From Aurelia coerulea (Eukaryota; Cnidaria; Scyphozoa; Semaeostomeae; Ulmaridae), in the NCBI GenBank assembly GCA_039566865.1, contig CM076952.1, positions 18,124,501 through 18,188,500 on the forward strand: DNA of 64,000 nucleotides, given 5' to 3'. A model generated the notes under the pieces. The model had not been told where the DNA came from, did not search any database, and was given only the letters and a program-made list of their open reading frames with translations. Position numbers and translations under genes: made by a program. The number at the start of each line of letters is the position of its first letter. The stretch's first letter is position 1. Shown here piece after piece: positions 53,612-63,505 of the stretch.

Positions 53612-54819
53612 CACGGGGGGGGGGGGTTCTTCCATAGTAAAGGTACCTGGGGATGTGCCGCGAGCAAGGGTATACATTTTAGGACTTTTAGTCTAGCCAA
53701 GGGTATCATTTTTGACAATATTGGTCTAGCGAACGGTCATGATATCATACTTGGTGCAAATTTCACTATTTTTGTCACGGAAATCGTCAAAATTGGTATA
53801 GCCAAGGGTACCATTTTCGTAAAAATTGATCCAGAGAATGGTAAAAATGGTGTAGCCAAGGGTACCATTTTCGTAAAAATTGATCCAGAGAATTGGTCAA
53901 AATGTGGTCTAGCCAAGGGTACCATTTTCGTAAAAATTGGTCCAGAGAATGGTCAAAATGGTCTAGCCAAGGGTACCATTTTCGTAAAAATTGGTCCAGA
54001 GAATGGTCAAATTGGTCTAGCCAAGGGTACCATTTTCGTAAAAATTGGTCCAGAGAATGGTCAAAATGGTCTAGCCAAGGGTACCATTTTCGTAAAAATT
54101 GGTCCAGAGAATGGTCAAAATGGTCTAGCCAAGGGTACCATTTTCGTAAAAATTGGTCCATAGAATGGTCAAAATGGTCTAGCCAAGGGTACTGTTTTGG
54201 AACTTGACGTAATGACAATAGAACCATTTTCGTAAAAATTGGTCCGAGCAGAAATGGTCTAAAATTGGTCGAGGTCGGAAAGCCAAGGGTAATCATTTTC
54301 GTAAAAATTGGTCCAGAGAATTGTTTGGAGCCAAGGGTTTCATTTTCGATTGGTCCGGAGAATGGTGCAAAAAAGGTCTAGCCAAGGGTACCATTTTCGT
54401 AAAAATTGGTCCAGAGAATGGTCAAATTGGTCTAGCCAAGGGTACCATTTTCGTAAAAATTGGTCCAGAGAATGGTCAAAATGGTCTAGCCAAGGGTACC
54501 ATTTTCGTAAAAATTGGTCCAGAGAATGGTCAAAATGGTCTAGCCAAGGGTACCATTTTCGTAAAAATTGGTCCAGAGAATGGTCAAAATGGTCTAGCCA
54601 AGGGTACCATTTTCGTAAAAATTGGTTCAGAGAATGGTCAAAATGGTCTAGCCAAGGGTATCATTTTCGTAAAAATTGGTCCAGAGAATGGTCAAAATGG
54701 TCTAGCCAAGGAAACTATTTCGTAAAAATTAGTCTAGCCAACGGTACCATTTTGAATATGCTCGCGGCAGACCCCTACCCAAAATTTGGCCAAGAACCCC
54801 CCCCCCCCCCCCCCCCGTG
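53612..54819 (+). mobile_element. G-run minisatellite cassette, largest copy (vi), 54-bp units, 8-bp TSD CCGCTATG
   Basis: Left end CACGGGGGGGGGGGGGTTCT then GGGGATGTGCCGCGAGCA; right end mirrors it (GCTCGCGGCAGACCCCTACC, AAGAACCCC, long C-run, GTG). CCGCTATG directly outside both ends (53604-53611, 54820-54827). The inside is a 54-bp tandem array (GGTCTAGCCAAGGGTACCAT then TTTTCGTAAAAATTGG): about seven units at 53792-54190, a degenerate stretch, about six units at 54377-54720. 54 is divisible by 3, so several frames on both strands stay open (18-residue repeats such as GLAKGTIFVKIGPENGQN). I do not regard these as genes. Confidence 0.75.
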
Positions 54820-55217
54820 CCGCTATGTCTGGTTGTCCGTCGGGTGTTACTTGGATGATGTCTGCAGCGGGGAGCAGTGTGTAACTAAGGTGTTGGTCAA
54901 ACGTAACGTTCATATGCGAATGATCATTGCCAATATACACCTCCTGACATGTTAATACATAACCAATAAATATACCATAAATGCGTTGATGTTGATTGCA
55001 AACAAACTTGTCATGTCTGCGACCTCTTTCATGGGGTCATATAACAGCTTATTGGCAAATCACAAATAGCCAGGTTGCTTTACAGGCGAGATACAAAATT
55101 TAACACGTTAGAATATGTGACATCTATAAAAAACCAATTCGCTGTTTTTGAACGTTTCCCCCTATATCGGTACCCTTTGCTAGTACCTTATTAGATTGCG
55201 ATTTACGCCCACTTTTA

Positions 55218-55378
55218 AGGCTAATTTCCAGTCCGTAGAAATTTCCGAGCTGGCGGAATTTTAGACAATAAAAGGTCGCTTAGCCGTAACTTTGTATTCA
55301 ATGCCAGAGCGACATTTTCTCTTGAATACAATAGAAATTCCGCTCGCTCGCAAAATTCCACTGACTGGAAATCAGCCT
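55218..55378. mobile_element. TTA-flanked MITE AGGCTAATTTCCAGTC (Harbinger-like), 161 bp
   Basis: AGGCTAATTTCCAGTC at the left, inverse of AGGCTGATTTCCAGTC at the right, TTA directly outside (55215-55217, 55379-55381). A 3-bp TTA TSD fits PIF/Harbinger. Duplicated with its flank at 56575-56735. Confidence 0.6.
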
Positions 55379-55804
55379 TTAGACGTTGATGGTGGACCTT
55401 GGAATTAGATCTAATCGTTCTAATAATCATGGCTTAGCCACTAGTTTATTCACTTGGATCTGTCACTAAGATTTTCCATTTTGGATTTGTACTCTTGAAC
55501 TTGTCATCTTTTTCGCTTAGAGTGGATTCATTGGAAAATGCTGAAATATTGATTACTAAATATAAACATGATTCTATTTTTTCGTCGAAAAATTGCCCTC
55601 CGATCCAGTTAATCGGACAAATTGGTCTAGCCAAGGGTACAATTTTCGCCTTTTAAAAATTGGTGCTGATTTTGGGCATATGTTGGTTTGGCGATTGTTA
55701 ACAAGTCACATTGAATTTCTTCGGTCCATTTTTCAGAAAGCTGTCGTAGAATTAACGACTGCTGCTTCTGAAAAGAGAAAATGCAGCGTAATATCACGTT
55801 TTCA

Positions 55805-56166
55805 ACCATTTTCGTAAAAATTGGTCCATAGAATGGTCAAATTGGTCTAGCCAAGGGTACCATTTTCGTAAAAATTGGTCCAGAGAATGGTGAAAATGGT
55901 CTAGCCAAGGGTACCATTTTCGTAAAAATTGGTCCAGAGAATGGTCAAATTGGTCTAGCCAAGGGTACCATTTTCGTAAAAATTGGTCCAGAGAATGGTC
56001 AAATTGGTCTAGCCAAGGGTGAATTTTCGTAAAAATTAGTCCAGAGAATGGTCAAAATGGTCTAGCCAAGGAAACTATTTTCGTAAAAATTAGTCTAGCC
56101 AACGGTACCATTTTGAATATGCTCGCGGCAGACCCCTACCCAAAATTTGGCCAAGAACCCCCCCCC
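55805..56166 (+). repeat. 54-bp minisatellite array, second cassette copy (vii), headless
   Basis: About four to five 54-bp units identical in type to 53792-54720, then the cassette tail. The G-run head is missing; it is replaced by an abrupt junction within TTTTCAACCATTTTCGTAAA. Confidence 0.7.
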
Positions 56167-56574
56167 CCCCCCCGTGCCGCTATGTCTGGTTGTCCGTCGG
56201 GTGTTACTTGGATGATGTCTGCAGCGGGGAGCAGTGTGTAACTAAGGTGTTGGTCAAACGTAACGTTCATATGCGAATGATCATTGCCAATATACACCAC
56301 CTGACATGTTAATACATAACAAATAAATATACCATAAATGCGTTGCTTTTGACTGCAAACACACTTGTCATGTCTGCGACCTCTTTCATGGGGTCATATA
56401 ACAGCTTATTGGCAAATCACAAATAGCCAGGTTGCTTTACAGGCGAGATACAAAATTTAACACGTTAGAATATGTGACATCTATAAAAAACCAATTCGCT
56501 GTTTTTGAACGTTTCCCCCTATATCGGTACCCTTTGCTAGTACCTTATTAGATTGCGATTTACGCCCACTTTTA

Positions 56575-56735
56575 AGGCTAATTTCCAGTCCGTAGAAATT
56601 TCCGAGCTGGCGGAATTTTAGACAATAAAAGGTCGCTCAGCCGTAACTTTGTATTCAATGCCAGAGCGACATTTTCTCTTGAATACAATAGAAATTCCGC
56701 TCGCTCGCAAAATTCCACTGACTGGAAATCAGCCT
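56575..56735. mobile_element. TTA-flanked MITE, duplicated copy
   Basis: Same as 55218-55378 with one or two changes; copied with its flanks by the higher-order duplication rather than by transposition. Confidence 0.6.
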
Positions 56736-57260
56736 TTAGACGTTGATGGTGGATCTTGGAATTAGATCTAATCGTTCTAATAATCATGGCTTAGCCACTC
56801 GTTTATTCACTAGGATCTGTCACTAAGATTTTTCATTTTGGATTTGTACTCTTGAACTTGTCATTCATTGGAAAATGCTGAAATATTGATTACTAAATAT
56901 AAACATGATTCTATTTTTCGTCGTGCTTGCCCTCCGATAAATCAGTTAACTCGGATAAATCGGGTAAATGGGAGAAGCGTTTGGTAAACTTGCTACGCCT
57001 TTTACAAGTTGCTGCTGCATTTTGGGCATATGTTGCTTTGGCGATTGTTAACAAGTCACATTGAATTTCTTCGGTCCATTTTTCAGAAAGCTGTCGTAGA
57101 ATTAACGACTGCTGCTGCTGAAAAGAGAAAATGCAGCGTAATATCACGTTTTTAATCAGGGGATCACTTTTCTAACAGTCCAGAAAAGAAGCGTCATTGT
57201 GGATTTATCAAAATTAAAAAAAGCTCGAATAATGTGTTCCCCTTGTCACTTTCTTTCACA

Positions 57261-59108
57261 CAGTGGCGGAAATTCAGCTTTTTGAGTGGGGGGGCAAGCC
57301 GTAAATTTTCCGAGTCGGAGGAAATGCTTTTGTTCTCAGGCATTTCGCTAGAAGACTTAGCGACCTGACATAAATAGTTCCTTAACCCTATTTGTACTGG
57401 GGGGGGGGGCGTTTTTCGCCCCACCCCTACCAGTTTTTGCTGCGTTGCGCTAAAACGACAAGAGATATAACCACCAGTTTTGGTGACTTTTATTCAAATT
57501 TCATAGGCAATTAAATTCTAAACATTTCATTGTTCTACCTCTGATCATGTGACCACAGTAATACCATATTTGGAGAGTAGTCAACAAAGAAAAAGCTTAA
57601 AATGCTCGCAGTTTTCGTATCGTTTGCCTGATCGATCTCAAACATGCACCATTCGATTGCATTTGATGAGTACTTTCATTTGATATATAAATGTTTCATA
57701 TTTGCTTATGTCAGCAAAATTTAATATCTATGACATCATTCACATTTATGACGTCATTTCTCTAATAAAGAAGTGTAAGATATAAATTTTTTTAGTCTAA
57801 TTTGCTTCATCTTATTTATTTGATTCATTTTGAGTCTATATTTACCAGATAAAAGGACAGGACTGGCAAAAACCTGCGATGAAAGTAAATGCATGCAACA
57901 AAAGGCTAATTTAAGGCTAATTGTGCTAAAAATAGAAACTAAAAAATTTTGAAAAGTATATATTTTTAAACTATAACATGTTTCCTACTATTTGAAACAA
58001 ATTTGGAGAAAATCGGTTGAGTGGTTGATTAAATAGAATTTTTCTGGTGAAGAAGGTATAAATTTGCCAATTTTCGTCAGTTTTTCGGTTGCCTAGCAAC
58101 GAATCACGTGACTTATTAATTGTCATTGTTATATTTGAATAGCCAATTGTCTAAAGAACAATAGGGGTAAGTCTTATTGTTATATATTTTGTAGTTTTGG
58201 AGAAAAAGAGGGCGTTTCCCCCCAGTACAAAATACCTAAAAAATCGCCCAGTACAAATAGGGTTAAATGTGCTAAGGTCATTGTATATCAGATTTCAAAA
58301 CTATTTATATTCAGCAGCTGATAGAAAAAGGCAAGAATGTATTATGAACGTACTGTCGTTAGGCCTAATAGCTACGAGGACGCTGGGGGCGAAGCCCCCA
58401 GGAAAATTTTTGAGGACACTCCCTATTTTTGCTTAGAATGCCTTTCATGACCCTATGTTTGCCAGTACTGAATTGGGATTTTGACAATGTTGTAGTATTT
58501 TTTTCAGAGTAGCATCCCAAGGAAATTTTTTGGGTAATCAGATAGTTTAATTGGGCTTAGGAGAGCTCTTGGATCCAATGTTTGCCAGTGCCAAATTAGA
58601 ATATTTGATAGTATGAATTACCAGTTCTCAAAACAGTTCTGCGTGAGGAACCTCTCCTTTGTCTTAGAACGCTTCTCGTAATTCAGGTTTTGCCTGCCCC
58701 CGCCCCCAACATGGAAACTTTGAAAATTCGCTGATAATTTGTGTTAATGTCGCGTCCAGGAAAATTTTGGAGAACTCCAACCTTTACATTGGCTTATAAT
58801 TCTCTCCCAAAGCTTCAACATCTCGCGGAAATATTGTTACTCTCTAACAAACCCATACCCAAGAACTTTCTTCTCGTTTATGAAATAAATGAAAGTGAAT
58901 AAAAACTTTAGAATATGCTTTTCGAGCTTGTGCATTTCGTTTGCTCTTTCTATATAAAAACTCGTCCACTTCTTGACGGTGACTCGTTTCTTCACTACAG
59001 TTTCAATCCCACCTACGAAATTTCCGACTTTTAAGAAAATTTCCGAGTCTTATCGAATTGGGGGGGCAATTGCCCCCCCCCCCAACCCCCCCATAAATTC
59101 CGCCACTG
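57261..59108. mobile_element. hAT-like non-autonomous element, 8-bp TSD CTTTCACA, 1.85 kb
   Basis: Ends CAGTGGCGGAAATTC and the inverse of CAGTGGCGGAATTTA, the CAG..GGCGG form common in hAT elements. The perfect TSD CTTTCACA lies at 57253-57260 and 59109-59116. G-runs sit inside both ends. No transposase frame; a GGGGGCGAAGCCCCC palindrome is at about 58386. A TTAA element (57386-58262) is nested inside. Confidence 0.8.
57386..58262. mobile_element. piggyBac-like MITE, TTAA TSD, nested in the hAT-like element
   Basis: The 16-bp TIR CCCTATTTGTACTGGG is perfect at both ends, with TTAA directly outside (57382-57385, 58263-58266). CCCTA/CCCTT starts next to TTAA are the piggyBac hallmark. Interior AT-rich, no transposase. 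Confidence 0.85.
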
Positions 59109-59359
59109 CTTTCACATCAAAATGCCGTCTTATTCATGGGTTTCAGACATGATTTATGTCTTCTGCTTGTAATTGGGATTCCTGCTATGCTTCAGACATG
59201 CTACATTCATATTTACTCTGCAAAACCACTCTTCCATGAAAAATTACAGGTTATGAACATGTCTATAGATCTTCCCATTGTTCCCAATGGGAACATGGTG
59301 GAAATTCTTATGGAAATTCATGAAATTGAAAAAATCGTTCTTTTCTCATGGTTAGTTAC

Positions 59360-59614
59360 GAGGGGCAAATCACTTCTCAAAATAGCGTACGTGATTTTTG
59401 TGATTTTAAAATCACACGATTTTTTTCTGTGATTTTAGTGATTTTTTTGTGATTTTAGTGATTTTTTTGTGATTTTTTTCTTGTGATTTTTCTATGATTT
59501 TGTGATTTTTGTGATTTTTGTATGGTGGTTTTGTGATTTTTGTGATTTTCGTATGTGATTTTTTTTGTGATTTTAAGGAAGGTGTACGAAAAAAAAATCA
59601 GTGATTTGCCCCTC
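59360..59614. mobile_element. GAGGGGCAAATCACT MITE with internal (GTGATTTT)n array, 10-bp direct repeats
   Basis: Perfect 15-bp TIR GAGGGGCAAATCACT at both ends; GGTTAGTTAC directly outside both (59350-59359, 59615-59624). The inside is a degenerate array of TGATTTT units between GCGTACGTGATTTTTG and GGTGTACG. Related, shorter elements: 25734-25860 and 26122-26263. Confidence 0.85.
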
Positions 59615-59638
59615 GGTTAGTTACACGAAATATGTTAA

Positions 59639-61634
59639 GGTGGTCGCAGGGTAAAACTTTTGGATTTTTTTCAAAATTATCAAAAAAAATTTTATCATCG
59701 ATTCAGGTGCTAAAATTATCGAGGAATTCGATACTACAGTCCTTTTTAACGTGGAGAATCGTATTTCTGACATATTTCTTAGTTAAACTACCCTAGTCGG
59801 ACTATATTTCCTTAGCAACGTCCATAGCAACCAATTCTGGCCCCATTTCTTCGCCCAAAGAACTGATTTTGTCAATTTTGGGGGCCCACTGTCGATAACG
59901 AGGCTTTGCTGTTGAATTGGATTGTTATGATTTTACATGAAGTACTTATTAGGTCTGCCATCGAGAAAACAAGACCTCGTTTGTTGATGCACTCCTTCAG
60001 CTGTAAACTTCGGTGTTGTTTATTTTGAAATGGGAAGTAATTCAAGCTACAGAGAGAAGACTACATGATAGTAGAAGTTCAAAGGGAAGACCAGGTAGCA
60101 AGGAAGCCAAAAATGATCAAGTGAAGTCTCTTTTAAGTCGTAGTAATCCATATAGAAAAAAGACAACAAGCAGAACTTGGCCTAGACAAACAAACAAAGG
60201 CCTAGTCTATTCGGGCCTATGCGATGATGTGGCAGTTATCGACAACCAAAAGCAAACATCATCAATAACTGGTAAAGATTTAAATTCAAGCCAAACTGCC
60301 CTTTCAAATCGGATGTGGAACCAACCAACCACTACCATCCCAAAGAAAATGAGATGATCAGCATCATCTCCAAAGGCAAATGGGGTCTGGTCTGGGGAGG
60401 TCGGAAAGGCACCAATGCCAATGGCATTTTCAAGTTGCAGATATCAATCAAATACAGATGATACTACTATGGAAGAAGATATATGATATTATCATAAAGC
60501 AAACAGATGCATTCCATTTCCTATTCACAAAAAGGGATAGCTGATATTTGTCAGGTTGAGCGCAGACTTGAGCGCATTAGCAGGACACAAAATTTCCGTG
60601 AAGCACTTGCAACCTTATCTAGAAGAGATTCATGCAATAAAAGACATATCCATATGCAGAAAGATTATCTCAGGAAGTTATCGTTGATCAGCAATCATCA
60701 ATGTTAACAGAGAGACAATTCAAATTCAAAATTTTATGAACCGCTTGATATGGAGCCAGCCAGGCACCCGATTTGCAAAATTTTGCATTGAAAATGGCAA
60801 GAGGTATCTGGTGCTGAGAAGAAATGGGTCTCAAAAGTGAATTACAGGACAAAGCAACCAAGAGCAAGAAAAAGAATACATCATAGGGAAACAAACAGAC
60901 ACTGACGGTCACAGCATGATGAAGTAAATGTTGTTTTGCGGAGAGAAAATCTAAGTTATTGTGTAAAAATGTCAAAAATAATCAACTGAACAATGGAAAA
61001 ACACTGTAAGGGATTTGTTCTAGTGTAGTTAAAAACCACTAGCTTCTACAGTAACAAGGGAGCTTTATTTCTCAGTGGAGAAGTATGTTCATTTATTGAC
61101 GTTTTCTATTTTTGCCATTTTCCGGAGTTTGATATTTTGATCAATTCTCAAACTTTCAAGGAAAATTTAAGAAAAGTGGTAAGAGATTTTGCCTTCAAAT
61201 TTTCACAGTTTGTGATGCATGTAATAAGGTATGTTCTGGACCTAAGATAGTTCTTCTACCTAGCATTGTGACATTGAAAAGTATTTTAATGATAATAGCG
61301 ATTATCGCAATTTTCTTGCATGCAAAGGTTTTCAAAAAAATTTCAATGTTATTTCCCTTACTGCACTGAACTCAAAGGTTCAGCACATGAAAGCATGTCT
61401 AAACAACAAACCCTGTAAATTTCATGGCATTTCTGTTTGATTTGACAAAGTTATTTTCCTTGAAAGACCCACCATTCCGCGACGCTTTGATCTCATTAAT
61501 TATGCGCATAAATTAATTTTTATCAAAATTTTCATCAAATTTCTTCATTTGGCTACCAACAGTCTCTTTCTATCCCTTGGATAGGTTCTTAACTCATAAA
61601 ACAAAAAAGTTAGAGTTTTTACCCTGCGACCACC
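59639..61634. mobile_element. TTAA-flanked element GGTGGTCGCAGGGTAAAA, 2.0 kb, with decayed reading frame
   Basis: GGTGGTCGCAGGGTAAAA is mirrored at the right end with TTAA directly outside (59635-59638, 61635-61638), so piggyBac- or Kolobok-like. It contains the broken frame 60013-60846. It begins only 14 bp after the second direct repeat of the 59360 element. Confidence 0.8.
60013..60846 (+). pseudogene. Decayed reading frame of unknown function inside the TTAA element
   Basis: One frame reads for ~830 bp in low-repeat, protein-like sequence (SNPYRKKTTSRTWPRQ; LSADLSALAGHKISVKHLQP; MNRLIWSQPGTRFAKFCIEN) but is broken by in-frame stops, among them TGA at 60355-60357, TGA near 60484, TAG at 60538-60540 and TGA near 60685. 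No transposase motif that I recognise. A captured gene piece or worn-out transposase are both possible. Confidence 0.35.
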
Positions 61635-61639
61635 TTAAT

Positions 61640-62490
61640 GATGGAAATGGTGCGCTTTTTTAATAGGTTCTTCATACTCTGGGCTGGGAATAAATGGGCT
61701 ACAGAGTTGACCTTTTTTTGACTTGACCCTTGATATTGTTTGTGAGCAAGACGACAGGTCAACATGATATCAATTTGAGCGTTCATACTAAATTCGCTCA
61801 TTGCAGTAACGTATCTCTAGACTGGCTACACAATCTCTGTATGCTCCTTAGAACTGATTTGTCGCTAATACAGAGACTTGTTGCCAAACAGTGTCTGAAA
61901 TCGGACTAACTTGATAGCCTCGTTTTCATAAGCGCTACATGCGTAAAACGCGGACCACGGAATTAATATTGGGCTGTTGTTGCTGCTGTGATCAGCAATC
62001 ATCAAAATGACTCAAGAAAACAACACATTGATACCAAGTTTTATTCATGTGAATTTGAAAGAATTTTAGACAGTTTATGACTCTGACAAAATTGAGCATG
62101 GACAGTGAACATAAATTTGAAATTTCAGAGGAGTTCAGAGTGACCAAAGATAAAGGAATCAAAGATTTGACAAGATTAGGCATTACATCATCATTATACA
62201 GTATCATTAGCAATCAGTTAAGTGGTATTTGAAGTGCAAGGAATTTTCAAAGGAACTGTCCTTTATATTTGCTCCAAGTGATTTGCTGCATCAGATAGAC
62301 AATCTCTCTCCAAGAAAAGTGCCATCTAAATGCATCCTGGTACAAGGTCTGATAATAATGAAGCAGGTATCTTGCTTTAAACAAACCAAACAAACCCCTA
62401 TGGATTAAAGATATCAACATCAATGCGATGAAGTAACAAATACTTGTTAAATCACAAGCAAAAAATTATATCACCCTTTCCTTTCCCTAT
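61640..62490. other. Intergenic, nothing recognised
   Basis: AT-rich. The short minus-strand frames here have no motif and no splice context worth reporting. Confidence 0.5.
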
Positions 62491-62494
62491 GTGA

Positions 62495-62570
62495 TCCAAA
62501 CACGGGGGGGGGGGGGGTTGGATCACATAAGGAACTTCCATAGTAAAAGTACCTTGGGATTTTTAGTCAT
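62495..62570 (+). mobile_element. G-run cassette head fragment, copy (viii)
   Basis: CACGGGG(n)TTGGATCACATAAG then GAACTTCCATAGTAAAAGTA and CCTTGGGATTTT, as in the head of the 53612 cassette but with an insert. No units or tail follow. CCTATGTGATCCAA just before the G-run pairs with TTGGATCACATAAGG after it. Confidence 0.5.
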
Positions 62571-62833
62571 GTTCACAAAAAACAATAAAATTTTTTTACT
62601 AAAATATCTAAAGATTGTTTCATTGGGAAATCAAGTGCATTCAAACCAAAACAACTGTTAAGGTGACAAAGTACAACAGCCCAACATTGCGAAGTAACAT
62701 GCTTGCAGTTAGATAATATTAGAAATTGAAATACACGAGCCAAATGTAAACGAAAAAATCACTACTAACCTGAACTTAGAGTAGGCCTACACCTACACTA
62801 CACTGCAGTTTTGTACTGACAAATGACACTCAC

Positions 62834-62968
62834 TGCTGTCTTGAAAATGCCTCTCAAGTATTGCAACAGCATTACATTTTGCCATTTCCTGTTAGAGCAC
62901 AAACAAATATCTCTTCCCAGTGCCCACTTTATCATGCCAAATGGCTGGCTAAATTCCTTCAGCTTCAT
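62834..62968 (-). CDS. Possible coding exon of an unknown minus-strand gene
   Basis: A 45-residue frame from ATG (62968) to a good donor (GCA|GTGAGT, phase 0). It starts MKLKEFSQPFGMIKW and includes ICLCSNRKWQ and MLLQYLRG. Not recognised, and no partner exon was found to the left. It could equally begin at an internal acceptor (CTCTAACAG). Noted because it sits ~370 bp from, and diverges from, the exon at 63335. Confidence 0.2.
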
Positions 62969-63334
62969 TTGCTTCTGGTCGATCAAGCTGCGACGACAGC
63001 GCCGGTCGCCATTACTTCTTCTTGAAAAACTCAGACCAAACAGGCCTCTACTTCAAAGGGAGGTTTTCCAGTAAAAATAAGTAAAGAGAGGAAAAGTTGA
63101 TTGGCTACAAAAAAATTTACTATTGTTTTAGCCGAAATGCTCCAATAAGATTTACAATTCGGTTTTTCGTTCTGAAAATTCCGATTTGAGACACTCTCTG
63201 GCAACTAGTCCCTCATTGAGCTGGCCATCAGCAACAACAACAACAGCGAAATCGAGGGACTAGTGTAGCTAGTCTAACGTATCTCTTGCATTTTTCTAAG
63301 GCCATTAAGGTTGGATTTCTCGGATAAATCGATC

Positions 63335-63407
63335 ATGAGCAAGATGAAAGTTGCATCATTGCTTTTGTTAGCAGTTTGCATTTGCGGAGACCCTTTCAAC
63401 GAAATCG
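63335..63407 (+). CDS. Possible first exon of a secreted-protein gene (continues beyond window)
   Basis: ATG at 63335 opens MSKMKVASLLLLAVCICGDP, a typical signal peptide (Lys n-region, Leu/Val/Ala/Cys core), then FNEI and a split Gly codon at a strong donor (G|GTAAGC, 63408). A longer intron, containing a foldback, would follow. No downstream exon is in the window, so family is unknown. An upstream in-frame ATG was not seen. Confidence 0.4.
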
Positions 63408-63505
63408 GTAAGCCATTTTCTGTCATTTGTAATTCTTTTTAATATACATCATTTAATAACTTACAATACGTACGTATTACTTTTAACACTACTTACAAAA
63501 TATTA

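Larger units (their letters stand above)
54720..56935 (+). repeat. Tandem higher-order duplication, ~1.36-kb period
   Basis: 54720-~55590 is repeated at ~56080-~56935 with few differences (cassette tail, C-run, GTGCCGCTATGTCTGGTTGT, then ~750 bp of non-repeat DNA). The further pieces 55660-55797 and 57005-57150 also match. In copy 1 fresh 54-bp units occur at 55617-55660 and 55805-56080, so array sequence was re-copied into the duplicated flank. Confidence 0.75.

Noticed and set aside
53591..54955. Long reading frames (169-215 residues, both strands) through the 54-bp array
   Set aside because: They exist because the unit length is a multiple of 3 and lacks stops; several frames are open at once and the peptide is a pure 18-residue repeat.
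53612..56166. CRISPR array
   Set aside because: Units are directly adjacent with no unique spacers, and the context is eukaryotic.
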